Shown piece after piece: positions 37,364-47,180 of a stretch of DNA of 64,000 bases. This stretch comes from Mucilaginibacter rubeus (GTDB lineage: Bacteria; Bacteroidota; Bacteroidia; Sphingobacteriales; Sphingobacteriaceae): assembly GCF_003286415.2 (NCBI RefSeq), contig NZ_CP043450.1, positions 620,001 through 684,000 on the forward strand, read 5' to 3'. Below the pieces are notes generated by a model that saw only the letters and a program-made list of their open reading frames with translations, had not been told where the DNA came from and ran no database searches. Within the stretch, counting starts at the first letter, position 1. Each line of letters starts with the position of its first letter. Made by a program: the position numbers and the translations under genes.

Positions 37364-38257
37364 TTAGTGGATAGGCAGGGCTTTAACAAATGTACCCGAA
37401 GCGTTAAAAATTATCGCGTACCTGGTACTGTTTGATGTAATGAACACAACATAACCTTGTAAGGTACCGTTGGATGTTTCAGAAAATGCTTTGTCAAATA
37501 CATAACCGGGATAGGTAGTGGTTAGGTATGTAGCAATAGCTGCCGGAAGGTTTGCTTCGGTAACAGCGGCATGTCTTAAATCGTGTTTTTCAATTTGAAC
37601 ACGTTTAACCAGTTTGCCTGCGGCAGTTACAGCGGTTGAATAAAGTACGCCGTTTTTGCTGATCAAGATATAAACATTGTCGGGGGCTACAGAAGCATGC
37701 AGCAAGGTATCTGTTGGATAGGTTGCCGAAAAGTAACTGCTCACAGCAGCAGGCAATGCCGAAATTGCAACAGTGTCGCGGTGTCTGCCGTCGCGGTTGT
37801 CAAAAGGGCCACCCATATGCCAGCCTTGTCCTTTAAGGTCCATGCCTTCGCGTTGTTCAAGGATGTTTACAAAGGTGCCGGCAGCTGTAAATTTAAGGCC
37901 AACAAGGGCACTGTTGTATTTGATTACTACAACGTAGTTAACAACGGTGCTTGCGCTATCAATGGCATATGCCTTTTTAAAAGTGTAGCCGCTGTAATTG
38001 GCTGTAAGGTAGGTGCCTATAGCGGTTGGTAAGGCACTTGAAGCAACGGTATCTATTTGATTATGCCTGCCATAGCAGCCAACCATATAAACACTATCGG
38101 TACTTCCGGATGCAAGGCTGATAGCAATAGCACCCGTTGAGCCGATGGCTGATGAAGAAACGCCGGTTGAACCTGATTTTGAGGCGTTCTCCTTTTTGCA
38201 TGATGCCAGGCAGATAACTGTACCCAACACCATTAGTGTAGCGTAAAAGGATTTCAT
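37364..38257 (-). CDS. PepSY-like repeat lipoprotein (DUF2874 type)
   Basis: A 297-residue lipoprotein with lipobox LASC (Cys20). After a Ser/Gly-rich linker, three copies of a 65-75 residue unit begin LPTAIGTYLTANYSGYTF, LPAAVSSYFSATYPTDTL and LPAAIATYLTTTYPGYVF (about residues 75, 170 and 245). Each is followed by a beta hairpin. This is the PepSY-like putative beta-lactamase-inhibitor-like family common in Bacteroidota. Its function is unknown; extracytoplasmic binding is assumed. It is monocistronic and convergent with the T9SS operon, with a GGPFDNRDGRHRD insertion between repeats. Confidence 0.8.
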   Translation of the reverse strand: MKSFYATLMVLGTVICLASCKKENASKSGSTGVSSSAIGSTGAIAISLASGSTDSVYMVGCYGRHNQIDTVASSALPTAIGTYLTANYSGYTFKKAYAIDSASTVVNYVVVIKYNSALVGLKFTAAGTFVNILEQREGMDLKGQGWHMGGPFDNRDGRHRDTVAISALPAAVSSYFSATYPTDTLLHASVAPDNVYILISKNGVLYSTAVTAAGKLVKRVQIEKHDLRHAAVTEANLPAAIATYLTTTYPGYVFDKAFSETSNGTLQGYVVFITSNSTRYAIIFNASGTFVKALPIH

Positions 38258-39110
38258 TTTCTTGATTTAATTTAAATTGATAATTAGCGCTGCCTTTTTG
38301 TGGACAGGTTTAATTAAAATTAAATTGGAAAATTGGCTCGTCGGGAGATGTATCGATGAATGCGGGATTTAAATCGACGTTTGAAATGTTGCTTAAGGGC
38401 GTTAACGGCTTGATTGCAGTTCTTTGTAATTGGCAAATGATCCTGGTTTTATAGATGGAGCTAATTATGAATTGACAGATCATTTTGGATGTTTTGTCAT
38501 TTGGGGATTATTTCGATCCTCAAATGGCGCGAGTATTCAGCACAGGCAAATGCGCGGGGTTATTAGTGAGCTTATAAAACATTTTTGACAATTGAGGGAA
38601 ATTAAAAAAGTTGCGGGCATAGCTGCTGTGCCATGTTATTGGAACGAAAACTAATTTCGCTATTTTCTGAATATTTGTGAACATTAGGTGGTTTTAATAA
38701 TGGTGTAAATAGCTAATTATTAATTAGTTATTATATGGTCAGCAAAGCGGTTAATTGCATAAAATTATCTATGTAGTGTAGCCAATAGAGCGTTTGAAAA
38801 ACTTTGACATGTGTATTTACTTTCCGGTATCGGGAAAAAAAATACACATCTTAAATTGAAATTTTGGCTTGCCAAATTTTCATAGCTACAGGCCCTATTT
38901 CTTCATCATATTAATGACTCGTTTGTTATACAATTTCAGCTACACTTTTGCATTTTTATGAACACGTACTATTTGAAATGTATCCGTTTAAGACAACATT
39001 TAATAAGCTGCACGACAAATTAAGCATCTGTTAAATCGAATTAAACCATTACGAAAATCTTTATTTCTCGCTTTTTCCTTTCGCGCAATTTACCGCTACA
39101 CGCGTCATAA
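38258..39110. other. Long non-coding gap upstream of the large T9SS cargo gene
   Basis: About 850 bp with no credible coding frame, strongly AT-rich. It contains the palindrome CTAATTATTAATTAG at 38713-38727. It must hold the promoters of both the PepSY-like gene and the cargo gene. Its length is unusual for this otherwise compact window. Confidence 0.4.
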
Positions 39111-39163
39111 CTAACAGCCTGGCTGTTAGCACCATCTTTGCAAATCTTAGGGAAAACCCTAAG
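39111..39163 (+). promoter_or_regulatory. Two adjacent palindromes in the leader of the cargo gene
   Basis: CTAACAGCC-t-GGCTGTTAG (39111-39129) is a perfect 9-bp inverted repeat with a single-base centre, fit for an operator or a tight stem. CTTAGGG-aaaa-CCCTAAG (39146-39163) is a perfect 7-bp hairpin with a tetraloop that ends three bases before the TTG start. The second could hide or expose the ribosome-binding region. Confidence 0.55.
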
Positions 39164-39166
39164 CTT

Positions 39167-42100
39167 TTGAAAACATCTTTACAAAAATATTTACTAATTG
39201 TTGCAATATTAATAAGCGTTGCCAAAGTGCAAGCGGCAATAATTGCAACACCAAACCCCAATGGCTTAACTTCTCCAACCAGTATATATGGTGGACAGCG
39301 TATAGCGGTATTGGGTGTCACGCTGACCGACCCCACAGGTTCATCATTGACATCATTGACGTTTGTTTGTAATCAGAATATCTTAATCTATTTCACTAAA
39401 ACCAGCAGCAGTATCTCCCTGGTGCGGATAAATGGCATAAATGCAACGTATGCTGCAGGTACAGGTACTGTCGTGACCGGCACCTCTACCAGCTTCGTTG
39501 TTAGTGGTTCGGGTTCAAATACATTGACGATAAGTAATTTTAGCCAGCCTATAAATTCCACCCCGGCAAGCTTTTTTCTGGTAGTCACTTTTGATGTTGG
39601 AGGCAATGCCCCAACTCCTTCACCTGCCAGTTTCAATTTTAATTTATCACAAGTTAATGGTACTGCGATAACAACAATTGTTGGGCCGACTTACACGTGG
39701 GCTAATCCCGCTATTGTAACAGTTACCGGAAATAACGTTCCCAAGGATAATGGCATTGAGGTGAATGATATTTATTATACGCAACAAGGCATTTGTGTTT
39801 TTGGTTTTTCTATAACGGTTGCAAATAACAAGGCTTTGGTAACTCAGGTGGCATTGTCTGCAGCGCTATCCGGAACCGCCGCGCCATTTTTTAGCACTTC
39901 AGATGTTTATGTTGTTGAAAACAACGGGACCGATTTTAATTCGGGCACAAACACTCCTGTGCCTACCACCAATGCTGTAGGCAGCAATTCTTCAACTATC
40001 AACCTCAATTTTAATACTCCGCTTGACTTTACGCCACCATCGGCAACGGGCAGCATTACAAGGAATTTTTTTGTATACATTAACTTTAACAGCAATTTTA
40101 AAAGCTACCCTAATGCAGTAACATTCTCGCTTAATCCACATGCTGTAGCTTACACAGAGATCTCAGGAGGTTCAGCGATCACTGCTCAAACGGTAAATCC
40201 GCCCCAGTCGGTTATTAATGGTTATCCTATCGCGTTTGCCACACCAACAATTATGTTCACGGGGCAAAATACTGTAGGCTCCAATGGCAATGATATTTCA
40301 CGTACCACTTTAACTTTAAATCAAACAAACATTGTTTTATACGGCTTTTCATTGACCAATACAGGTAGTCAGACAGCGATCAGTAATATCCAACTGAATA
40401 TGACTGCTATTAACCCGGCGGCTTTTAGTAATTTCCGGGTTTACAGATCAACGTCCGGTACTTTTACAAGTGCTACGGCCGTTCCGGCAAACCTGGTTGG
40501 CGGCACGATAGTTTTAAGCTCCAATGTGTTTAAGTTGGACCTGACCACGCCGTCCACTACTCCGCCGGAAACGCTTCCGTTTAACCAAACCTCCTATTAT
40601 TTCATAATGGCCGACTGGCTTACACCTGTTAGCAGCCCCACAACTTTTCAATTTACTTACAAATCTATTACTCTTAATTCCGGTGCTACAATAGGTACAT
40701 CAAATACCGATGGCCAGCAGTTCTCGCTCGGTGTGCCGATATATGATTGGACCGGGGCCACTAACAGTAGCTGGACCGTTGTTACAAATTGGTTGAAAAA
40801 TGGCGTGTCTACCTCGACCGCACCCGGCATTACCAGTAGTAAAGATAATGTACGGATAGGTTATATAAGTTACACCAACAATAACAATCCTATAAATAAC
40901 AGTTCAGGTTCCAATATTACAATTGGCAACCTCGAGATAGGCAGGTTAGGTTCAACCAGTTCGGCCGCAAGTGCCGTATTGTTGGATCTCAACGGTAAAA
41001 CCATGACGGTGAACAATGGTTTAAGTGTCGATTCTGCAGCAGTGTTTACTTTAAACAGCAGCGTTGCTACACCTGCTGTTGGCACCCTTAAGGTAAACGG
41101 CGGTCTCTCAACCCTGGCCAGTACCGCATCAATTCAATTCGGGTCGTCTAATCCAGTTGTTTTTAATAATGCAGCCGGAACCTTTACCTTGCTTTCTGAC
41201 GCCAACGGAACAGGTTCAATTGGAAGTATCCCCGGCAATACTAAATTAACCGGCACTTTTGTAGTGCAACGCTATTTTACAGGCGGCAGTATTGCCAATA
41301 GGGGATGGCGCCTGATGAGCTCGCCGGTCAATAACAATAATACGCTTCCGGTATCCACTGCCGCTACATATAACTTTTCGAGTTTAAAAACCAATTTGTT
41401 TATTACCGGAGCAGGCGGCAACGCTAATGGCTTTGATCAGCCTGCAAGTTATGGGGCCAATGGACCAACCATATTATTTTACAATATAGCCACTGGTTTG
41501 TTTACTCCATTAACAACATTGATTCCTGCTCCAGCTGTGAATGTTGGTTCTGGTTTTTATTTTTATTTCAGGGGCGATAATATCCATAACATTACCCAAA
41601 AACTAATCAGGTCGCCCGCTACCAATACTTTTGCCATACCCGAAAAAAATGTGGTTGGTTTGCAATCAGGTACGCTTAACCAGCAGGCGTTTACTTATAC
41701 ATTAGCTAATACAGGTGCAGGCTATAATTTAATCGGCAATCCTTATCCATCTAATATTACAATACCGGCCTCAGCTTTAACAGGTACTACCCCCTTTGTT
41801 TACACTTTTGCACCTGGCGGTAACAGCATAATTGCACAAGATGTATCTGCAGGAGTAACGATACAAACCGGGCAGGGGTTCTACCTTAAATCTAACAGCA
41901 GTTCCAGTTCCATCGCATTTACAGAAAGCTTAAAAACTAATGCCCCCGGAACTATTGCATTTAAAGCCGAGGTGCCAAGGCCTGCAATAACGCTAAAAAT
42001 GATACAGGATTCTGCCAATTATGATATCACGCAGCTCCGGTTCTCTGACACTTATAACAAGAACTACAAAGAAACCGAAGACGCCGATGATCTGAACGGG

Positions 42101-42943
42101 AACGGGCAAACTGTGTTATTTGGAGCCATGACTGCCGATGGCCATCAGGTATCTATTGCTTCGCAGCCGCTTAACAAACAACGCACGTCTGTTTTTTTAA
42201 GTGTTAACGACATTAAAAGCGGTGATTATCAAATAAAGAAAACGGATATATCAGCCATTCCCGATTATTATGACGTATGGCTCCTTGATCATTTTCAAAA
42301 CGATTCGCTGAACTTTCGAAATAACGATGGCTACGGGTTCCGGCTCGACAAAAAGGTTCCGGCTACTTATGGAAATAGCCGCTTTGAAATAGTTATCAAT
42401 AAGAAGCCTTTACCACCGTATGCCTTGACTGCTTTTACAGGGCAGCGCAACATCAATTCAAATATTATAAAATGGAACACAGTAAATGAATTTACCTATA
42501 TCACTTTTGAAATACAATATAGTGTAGATGATAAAGATTTTAAGACTATAAGCACCGTGCAATCGACTGGTTCCGGTTCTTACAGTTTTGCTGATGCTAC
42601 TGCTAAAACCGGGTACTACCGTTTGAAGCAAACAGATCTGGACGGGATTGTAAAATATTCAAATGTTGTGATCATTTCTGTGGATAGTAATGGATTGGAT
42701 GTTTTTACGGTGTATCCTAATCCCACATCAAATTATTTGCATTTCAGCACAAACCAACCTGTTAAAACAACTTTTGGGGTAGATGTTTACAGCAGTATGG
42801 GGGCACTTTTGAAAAGTGCCACTTTCAATTCCAATACAGGGCAGCTGGATGTATCATCTTTAATGACAGGTTTTTATAGCATTCTGCTTATCGATAATAA
42901 TACTAAACAGACTATCGCTTCGGCCAAATTCATCAAACAATGA
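39167..42943 (+). CDS. Large exported protein with T9SS type A sorting domain
   Basis: A 1258-residue protein starting at TTG. No ATG lies upstream in frame before the leader palindromes, and this start gives a clean signal peptide ending VQA|AI. The body is Ser/Thr/Asn-rich beta repeats of about 150 residues (for example NGIEVNDIYYTQQGICVFGF, SNGNDISRTTLTLNQTNIVL). A beta-helix-like part follows (about 520-680), then a segment with GSIGSIPGNTKLTGTFVVQRYF that is typical of cell-surface proteins of this group. The C-terminus VYPNPTSNYLHFSTNQPV to FIKQ is the type A sorting domain that directs export by the T9SS and surface anchoring. Adhesion or another surface function is likely; no enzyme domain is visible. 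Confidence 0.88.
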   Translation: MKTSLQKYLLIVAILISVAKVQAAIIATPNPNGLTSPTSIYGGQRIAVLGVTLTDPTGSSLTSLTFVCNQNILIYFTKTSSSISLVRINGINATYAAGTGTVVTGTSTSFVVSGSGSNTLTISNFSQPINSTPASFFLVVTFDVGGNAPTPSPASFNFNLSQVNGTAITTIVGPTYTWANPAIVTVTGNNVPKDNGIEVNDIYYTQQGICVFGFSITVANNKALVTQVALSAALSGTAAPFFSTSDVYVVENNGTDFNSGTNTPVPTTNAVGSNSSTINLNFNTPLDFTPPSATGSITRNFFVYINFNSNFKSYPNAVTFSLNPHAVAYTEISGGSAITAQTVNPPQSVINGYPIAFATPTIMFTGQNTVGSNGNDISRTTLTLNQTNIVLYGFSLTNTGSQTAISNIQLNMTAINPAAFSNFRVYRSTSGTFTSATAVPANLVGGTIVLSSNVFKLDLTTPSTTPPETLPFNQTSYYFIMADWLTPVSSPTTFQFTYKSITLNSGATIGTSNTDGQQFSLGVPIYDWTGATNSSWTVVTNWLKNGVSTSTAPGITSSKDNVRIGYISYTNNNNPINNSSGSNITIGNLEIGRLGSTSSAASAVLLDLNGKTMTVNNGLSVDSAAVFTLNSSVATPAVGTLKVNGGLSTLASTASIQFGSSNPVVFNNAAGTFTLLSDANGTGSIGSIPGNTKLTGTFVVQRYFTGGSIANRGWRLMSSPVNNNNTLPVSTAATYNFSSLKTNLFITGAGGNANGFDQPASYGANGPTILFYNIATGLFTPLTTLIPAPAVNVGSGFYFYFRGDNIHNITQKLIRSPATNTFAIPEKNVVGLQSGTLNQQAFTYTLANTGAGYNLIGNPYPSNITIPASALTGTTPFVYTFAPGGNSIIAQDVSAGVTIQTGQGFYLKSNSSSSSIAFTESLKTNAPGTIAFKAEVPRPAITLKMIQDSANYDITQLRFSDTYNKNYKETEDADDLNGNGQTVLFGAMTADGHQVSIASQPLNKQRTSVFLSVNDIKSGDYQIKKTDISAIPDYYDVWLLDHFQNDSLNFRNNDGYGFRLDKKVPATYGNSRFEIVINKKPLPPYALTAFTGQRNINSNIIKWNTVNEFTYITFEIQYSVDDKDFKTISTVQSTGSGSYSFADATAKTGYYRLKQTDLDGIVKYSNVVIISVDSNGLDVFTVYPNPTSNYLHFSTNQPVKTTFGVDVYSSMGALLKSATFNSNTGQLDVSSLMTGFYSILLIDNNTKQTIASAKFIKQ

Positions 42944-43173
42944 AAAGTGTGATAAACAAAGCGTATAAGGTTATAGTGTTAACCGCCATTTTTCTTTTTA
43001 GTATTGCTACTGCATTTGCACAAGAAATACCTTGTGCCGGTGACCCTGATGATGAAGACTATGATCCGAACAATTGTCCGCTTGATACCTGGGTAATATT
43101 GCTGGTAGCAGTTGTACTGATATTAACCTTTATACATTTACACCGCCGGCAAAAGGTTGCAATACGATCATAA
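42940..43173 (+). CDS. Small membrane protein with PID-CTERM-like tail
   Basis: A 77-residue protein overlapping the cargo gene by 4 bp (ATGA), so translation is coupled. It has a signal peptide ending TAFA|QE, a short acidic stretch CAGDPDDEDYDPNNCPLDTW and one transmembrane helix (WVILLVAVVLILTFIHL) followed by HRRQK. This layout resembles the small Bacteroidota proteins with a PID-CTERM tail (Pro-Ile/Leu-Asp, helix, basic end) often found behind large surface proteins. They may be sorting partners, but no function is established. The two cysteines could form a disulfide. Confidence 0.75.
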   Translation: MKSVINKAYKVIVLTAIFLFSIATAFAQEIPCAGDPDDEDYDPNNCPLDTWVILLVAVVLILTFIHLHRRQKVAIRS

Positions 43174-43207
43174 ATTAACCACGGTGAAGTGTAGCCTATC
43201 CCTGCGG

Positions 43208-43228
43208 GAGACGCATGTGATGCATCTC
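43208..43228. repeat. Short inverted repeat GAGACGCAT...ATGCATCTC
   Basis: Arms of 9 bases with a 3-base centre and one mismatch, in the short gap between the convergent small membrane protein and TPR genes. It could serve as terminator or be a member of a dispersed repeat family; there is no second copy in this window. Confidence 0.4.
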
Positions 43229-43255
43229 TACGTTAAAAAAATGTCTTGCTTGGTT

Positions 43256-43876
43256 TTAATTACACCGGGCTAGACCATCGGTACTTGAAGCATCGGCGGG
43301 TTTAATGATCAGGGCTTTTTCAAAAAAAGGCTTTGCTTCGGCTTTTTTGCCGGCCATAAGCATAGACCAGCCCAGCATGTGGTTGCCGTCATAATCAAAG
43401 GGATAAAGCGTTACCACAGTTCTGAAAAGTTTAATTGCCGGTTCGTATTGTTTGCGGTTGTAATAAATTACGCCGCCCCAATAATTGGCCTGGGTATTTT
43501 GCGGGTCTATTTTTAATATGGCAAGATATTGCTCCAGTACCTTATCCCAGCTTTGCAAAAAGGAAAGGGGTTTTACATAGCCAAATTTAGCCTCAACCGA
43601 GTTGGGTTTCAGGGTTATGGCCTTTTGGTAATAGTTTTGCGAAGCCGTGTAGTTTTTACTAAGGTAGTTGAGCCAGCCCAGCCTGATGGTTATTTCATAG
43701 TTATTTTCCGAATAGTATGGATAGATATCGGCAATGGCGGCTACGTAGTTCTTGTTTAATTCGTTAGCATAACTGTTGTGGAAAGCCTTTTGCAGCACCG
43801 CATTTGTTTGCGCCTGCAGTTGTGCTGCAAAAGCAAGTAAAAGTATGGCTGTAAACGTTTTCTTTAAAATTTCCAT
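43256..43876 (-). CDS. Exported TPR protein, last gene of the PqqD/ATP-grasp operon
   Basis: A 206-residue protein with a signal peptide ending QLQA|QT. It has four to five TPR units, for example ITIRLGWLNYLSKNYTASQNYYQKAITLKP and ANYWGGVIYYNRKQYEPAIKLFRTV, ending ADASSTDGLARCN. It overlaps the upstream gene by 13 bp, which shows tight coupling. TPRs usually mediate protein contacts, here in the periplasm, presumably with the beta-barrel protein encoded just before. No catalytic motif is seen. Confidence 0.85.
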   Translation of the reverse strand: MEILKKTFTAILLLAFAAQLQAQTNAVLQKAFHNSYANELNKNYVAAIADIYPYYSENNYEITIRLGWLNYLSKNYTASQNYYQKAITLKPNSVEAKFGYVKPLSFLQSWDKVLEQYLAILKIDPQNTQANYWGGVIYYNRKQYEPAIKLFRTVVTLYPFDYDGNHMLGWSMLMAGKKAEAKPFFEKALIIKPADASSTDGLARCN

Positions 43877-45042
43877 GTTATGCCTAACGTGACAGAGTTT
43901 TGGTTGTACTTAACAGCGCGGTAAATGTCTGTTTTCTTTTCGTAAAAGTAATTTAAATTCAGTAAGGCATGGTTACCTATCTGGTAAAAAACGCTTTCCC
44001 CGCATTTAAATTTTGTAGGGTCGATAGAATTGTAAACATACAAACCATCGGCATCAAGGTAATCATCCTGGTTGCCAAACGTAGCAGCCGATTCCAGCCA
44101 GGTTTTATCCAGTATCTTAAACCCAACCGACTGGCTATAAATAAAAGTATGAACCCCGCTTAAATTCAATATTGACGCCCTGCTCATGGTGTATAAATTG
44201 AGGTTCCCTAATGGATAAAAATCCACTTTGGCATCATATTGCTTTAAGGTTTTATCAATCAGCTTTCCCCAGTTAATATCGCCCTGCAAATCAATATAGC
44301 GGGTATCATATTTTATACCGAATAAACCGAGATTACTTTGATTGATATTGCTGCGGTAGCTGGTATGCAGGTAATGATATGCCCCAATCAGGCTGATGTT
44401 CTTCGCCAGTGAATACTTCGCCCTAACATAATATTCGGTTTGTTTGTCGGTTCGGCCAACCTGGTTCTTATAATCAATAAACCGCGAACGAAAAATATTC
44501 TGTTTAAAAAATATGAACGACTGATCCAGCTGTAAACGCCAGAACAGCCTCGCCCCAATACCCGCACGCTCAAAAAAACCATTATCCCGCTCGTTATTGG
44601 CGGGGAGTTTTATGCCGCTTTCAAGCGTAGCGTCGGTTAAGCCGTAGGGAGATAGCTTAATGCCTCGTAAGGTTTCCTGATCTAAACGCGAGGCGCTATA
44701 GAATGCCGCGCTGTTATTGTTGATATAAGTATTGCAATAATAGTTGTACAGGCGGGCAGTTGTGTTTTGCGGTTCCTTAACTAAAACCCGGTTAAACTGG
44801 CTGATGGCCGCTTTGTAGTTGCCGGTAAGCATGTAGGCATATCCAACCTTAAAATGCAAAGCCGGCGAGTCTGTGCTGTTTGTAACTGTTTTATTTACAA
44901 AGTTGATGAGTTGTTTCCAGTTACCGGCGTTGTATAGCTGATCGACGGTGCTATCGGGCACAACTACGCCAATGTCTTGCGCATGAGCAACAAGAACAGC
45001 GAATAGCAGGACAAAAATGATGGTTAATTTTCTGTACTCCAT
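43864..45042 (-). CDS. Outer-membrane beta-barrel protein with N-terminal TPRs
   Basis: A 392-residue protein with a signal peptide ending VAHA|QD. Two TPR units follow (about 35-110, with FKVGYAYMLTGNYKAAISQFNRVL). From about residue 150 on come many amphipathic beta strands (YYVRAKYSLAKNISLIGAYHYL, SYRSNINQSNLGLFGIKYD), ending NQNSVTLGITWKF, a beta-signal with terminal Phe. It resembles YaiO-type or synthase-associated outer-membrane barrels that export polymers, but I cannot assign a family. It overlaps the urea-transporter/M23 gene by 19 bp and the TPR gene by 13 bp. Confidence 0.8.
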   Translation of the reverse strand: MEYRKLTIIFVLLFAVLVAHAQDIGVVVPDSTVDQLYNAGNWKQLINFVNKTVTNSTDSPALHFKVGYAYMLTGNYKAAISQFNRVLVKEPQNTTARLYNYYCNTYINNNSAAFYSASRLDQETLRGIKLSPYGLTDATLESGIKLPANNERDNGFFERAGIGARLFWRLQLDQSFIFFKQNIFRSRFIDYKNQVGRTDKQTEYYVRAKYSLAKNISLIGAYHYLHTSYRSNINQSNLGLFGIKYDTRYIDLQGDINWGKLIDKTLKQYDAKVDFYPLGNLNLYTMSRASILNLSGVHTFIYSQSVGFKILDKTWLESAATFGNQDDYLDADGLYVYNSIDPTKFKCGESVFYQIGNHALLNLNYFYEKKTDIYRAVKYNQNSVTLGITWKF

Positions 45043-47180
45043 TGTGCTTCAATATGCCGGTTGTTTATGTTTATAATGAAGGCTTGCAAGTTGCCATGCT
45101 CAACAAAAACCGTTGCCTCGCTAAGCGGGATGGTTTTGCCTGCAATTTCCTGGTATTGCCTGGATACAACGTTTAACCCTGTTTTTTTCACCTGGATGCC
45201 ACTTTTATATTTTATGCTGATGAACCTGTAAAAGGGTGCCGCAAAATCCTGTAACCAAAGCAATATTTTATTATTGGTAAGTGGCACCGGCAGCTCATCG
45301 CTGGCCTGGATATACCCGGCATCATTAAAAATAACTTTATAAGCCGCCAGATAAAAGTAATAAAGCAATGATGTTTTATCGCCATAAAAACTGGTGAAGT
45401 AAAACATAGTACCATTATTGATGAAATAGGCCGCTGCCCCCGTGGTTTTGCTGTAGATATATGACTGGTTTGCCGCGTCCTTAAAAACTTCCCAATCTTC
45501 GGTAGTGCCGGTTTCGGTACTTAGTTTAGCTACAAAACCCGGTTGCAGGTCGAATGCTTTTTTGAGCGATGCATTGACTTCAAAGTTGCAGAGCACGTCA
45601 TTTTCATTAGGGATAGCATAGCTTTCAAGACTGTTTTGATGACCCTTTTTGTTGAAATAGTATGCAAACGGGTAGGACAATGTTTTGGAACCGATATATG
45701 GGGTCGCCTGCAACTGGAAATGTAAATGCGGTTCCGGCGACCGGCCCGAATTGCCACAAAAACCCAGCAGATCGCCTTGTTTTACGCTATCACCGGGTTT
45801 AACTTTTATGGAGTTTTTTTTTAGGTGCGATAATTTGGAGTAAAGGCCTGGAGCATGGTTAATTACTACCGTATTTCCCCAGTTTTCTTTCAGGTTTTCC
45901 TCGCCAATATCATTATCCTCAACATGGTTTACCACTTGTTCTACAACGCCATCGGCACAAGCTAATACTGGTTTGTTAAAACAATAAAAATGTTCGGGAA
46001 GTGTACCCGGGAATTGATACGTTTTCTGCTCATCATCGGTGATCACAAAATCAAGCGCCTGGCCCCATTCGCCTTTGTGGGTAATAGCACCATTATAGCC
46101 TTGGGATACCGTCCAGTAACCCATAAATGGCAGGCTGAGTTTAATATATTTCAGATCGTTTAGCCTGTTTTGCAGGTTTAAAACATGATAAAGATTTCTC
46201 TCCGGTGAGTAGTGCTGCACCTTGGTTAATAGTAACGTTGAACGATGACCAATCAGCGTTACGAAATAAAGCAGGCTTATATTGATTACGCAAAACGGCA
46301 AGGAGAAAATAGGCAGCACATGAACGGCCATGAGTGTGGTAAGCGCGTTGATGACCACAAATCCAAAAGGAATGCAAACTACAGCCAACAGGTAAGAGCG
46401 TATCGAGGGGATAGTAAAAAAACTCCCGATAGCCATTGACGCCATCATTAAATTGGCACCCAAATGGTAATAGCTGATGCCCTCAGGGTAAGTATGGGTG
46501 ATGCTGTTAAAGCCACAGGCTGCTAAGAAACTAATTACCAGTAAACTAAAAGCAATGCGCGAATGAACCAGTATCCCAATGGCGATAAGCATCCCGGCTA
46601 TGATATGGTGCTGAAACAGCACCGCGCTCAATGAGCGGAAGAAGAGGCTCAACAACCTGGGCAATGCTGCTGCAAGGTACCCTTCGGCCCCGGCAAGGTT
46701 ACCCGGACCAGTATAAATTTCCTGGAGTAAAGAACTGCTCTTTTGCAACAGGCCGGTATTAAAAATACTGTTAGATGTGAGTAAAACCAGCCAGAATACC
46801 AGGATAAAAGGTAAAGAAAGCATCGGCAAGTTCTGTTTACTCAAGCGTTGCGATATGATGATGGATGCAATAACCACCATGCAGCAGGCAACAACAGTCC
46901 AGATCACAAACATCAGGTTAACCTGGAAAAATGCCCCGAACGCTATGCCCAACAGCAAACTATTGAAGCTGTAGATCCCCGTGCGGTGATCTTCGCCTGT
47001 GAGTTTTAATAGTTTTGTGATTAATAAGGAAAGTAAAACACAGCCCAGCCCGGCGAAACCGGATACCGGGTTAAAGAAAGAAACCAGCAATAAAATGATC
47101 CCCAATACCCGGTTCTGCGAAAAAAACAGTACCGAATAGGAATTGAGGACCGGTTTTATAAATGCTGAAATTTGCTTCAC
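45024..47180 (-). CDS. Urea-transporter-like membrane domain fused to an M23 metallopeptidase
   Basis: A 718-residue fusion. Residues 1-310 have about ten hydrophobic helices with the urea-transporter pattern, including GIYSFNSLLLGIAFGAFF near 68-85 and YYHLGANLMMASMAIGSFF in the second half. Residues of about 350-520 are an M23 (LytM-like) endopeptidase: HKGEWGQALDF supplies the first His and the Asp, and PEPHLHFQL the HxH. KPGDSVKQGDLLGFCGNSG is the usual strand before it. A C-terminal beta domain of about 190 residues follows. The peptidase should face the periplasm and may cut peptidoglycan cross-links or a peptide product. The gene overlaps its upstream partner by 4 bp. Whether the channel moves urea or another small amide is unknown. 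Confidence 0.85.
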   Translation of the reverse strand: MKQISAFIKPVLNSYSVLFFSQNRVLGIILLLVSFFNPVSGFAGLGCVLLSLLITKLLKLTGEDHRTGIYSFNSLLLGIAFGAFFQVNLMFVIWTVVACCMVVIASIIISQRLSKQNLPMLSLPFILVFWLVLLTSNSIFNTGLLQKSSSLLQEIYTGPGNLAGAEGYLAAALPRLLSLFFRSLSAVLFQHHIIAGMLIAIGILVHSRIAFSLLVISFLAACGFNSITHTYPEGISYYHLGANLMMASMAIGSFFTIPSIRSYLLAVVCIPFGFVVINALTTLMAVHVLPIFSLPFCVINISLLYFVTLIGHRSTLLLTKVQHYSPERNLYHVLNLQNRLNDLKYIKLSLPFMGYWTVSQGYNGAITHKGEWGQALDFVITDDEQKTYQFPGTLPEHFYCFNKPVLACADGVVEQVVNHVEDNDIGEENLKENWGNTVVINHAPGLYSKLSHLKKNSIKVKPGDSVKQGDLLGFCGNSGRSPEPHLHFQLQATPYIGSKTLSYPFAYYFNKKGHQNSLESYAIPNENDVLCNFEVNASLKKAFDLQPGFVAKLSTETGTTEDWEVFKDAANQSYIYSKTTGAAAYFINNGTMFYFTSFYGDKTSLLYYFYLAAYKVIFNDAGYIQASDELPVPLTNNKILLWLQDFAAPFYRFISIKYKSGIQVKKTGLNVVSRQYQEIAGKTIPLSEATVFVEHGNLQAFIININNRHIEAQWSTEN

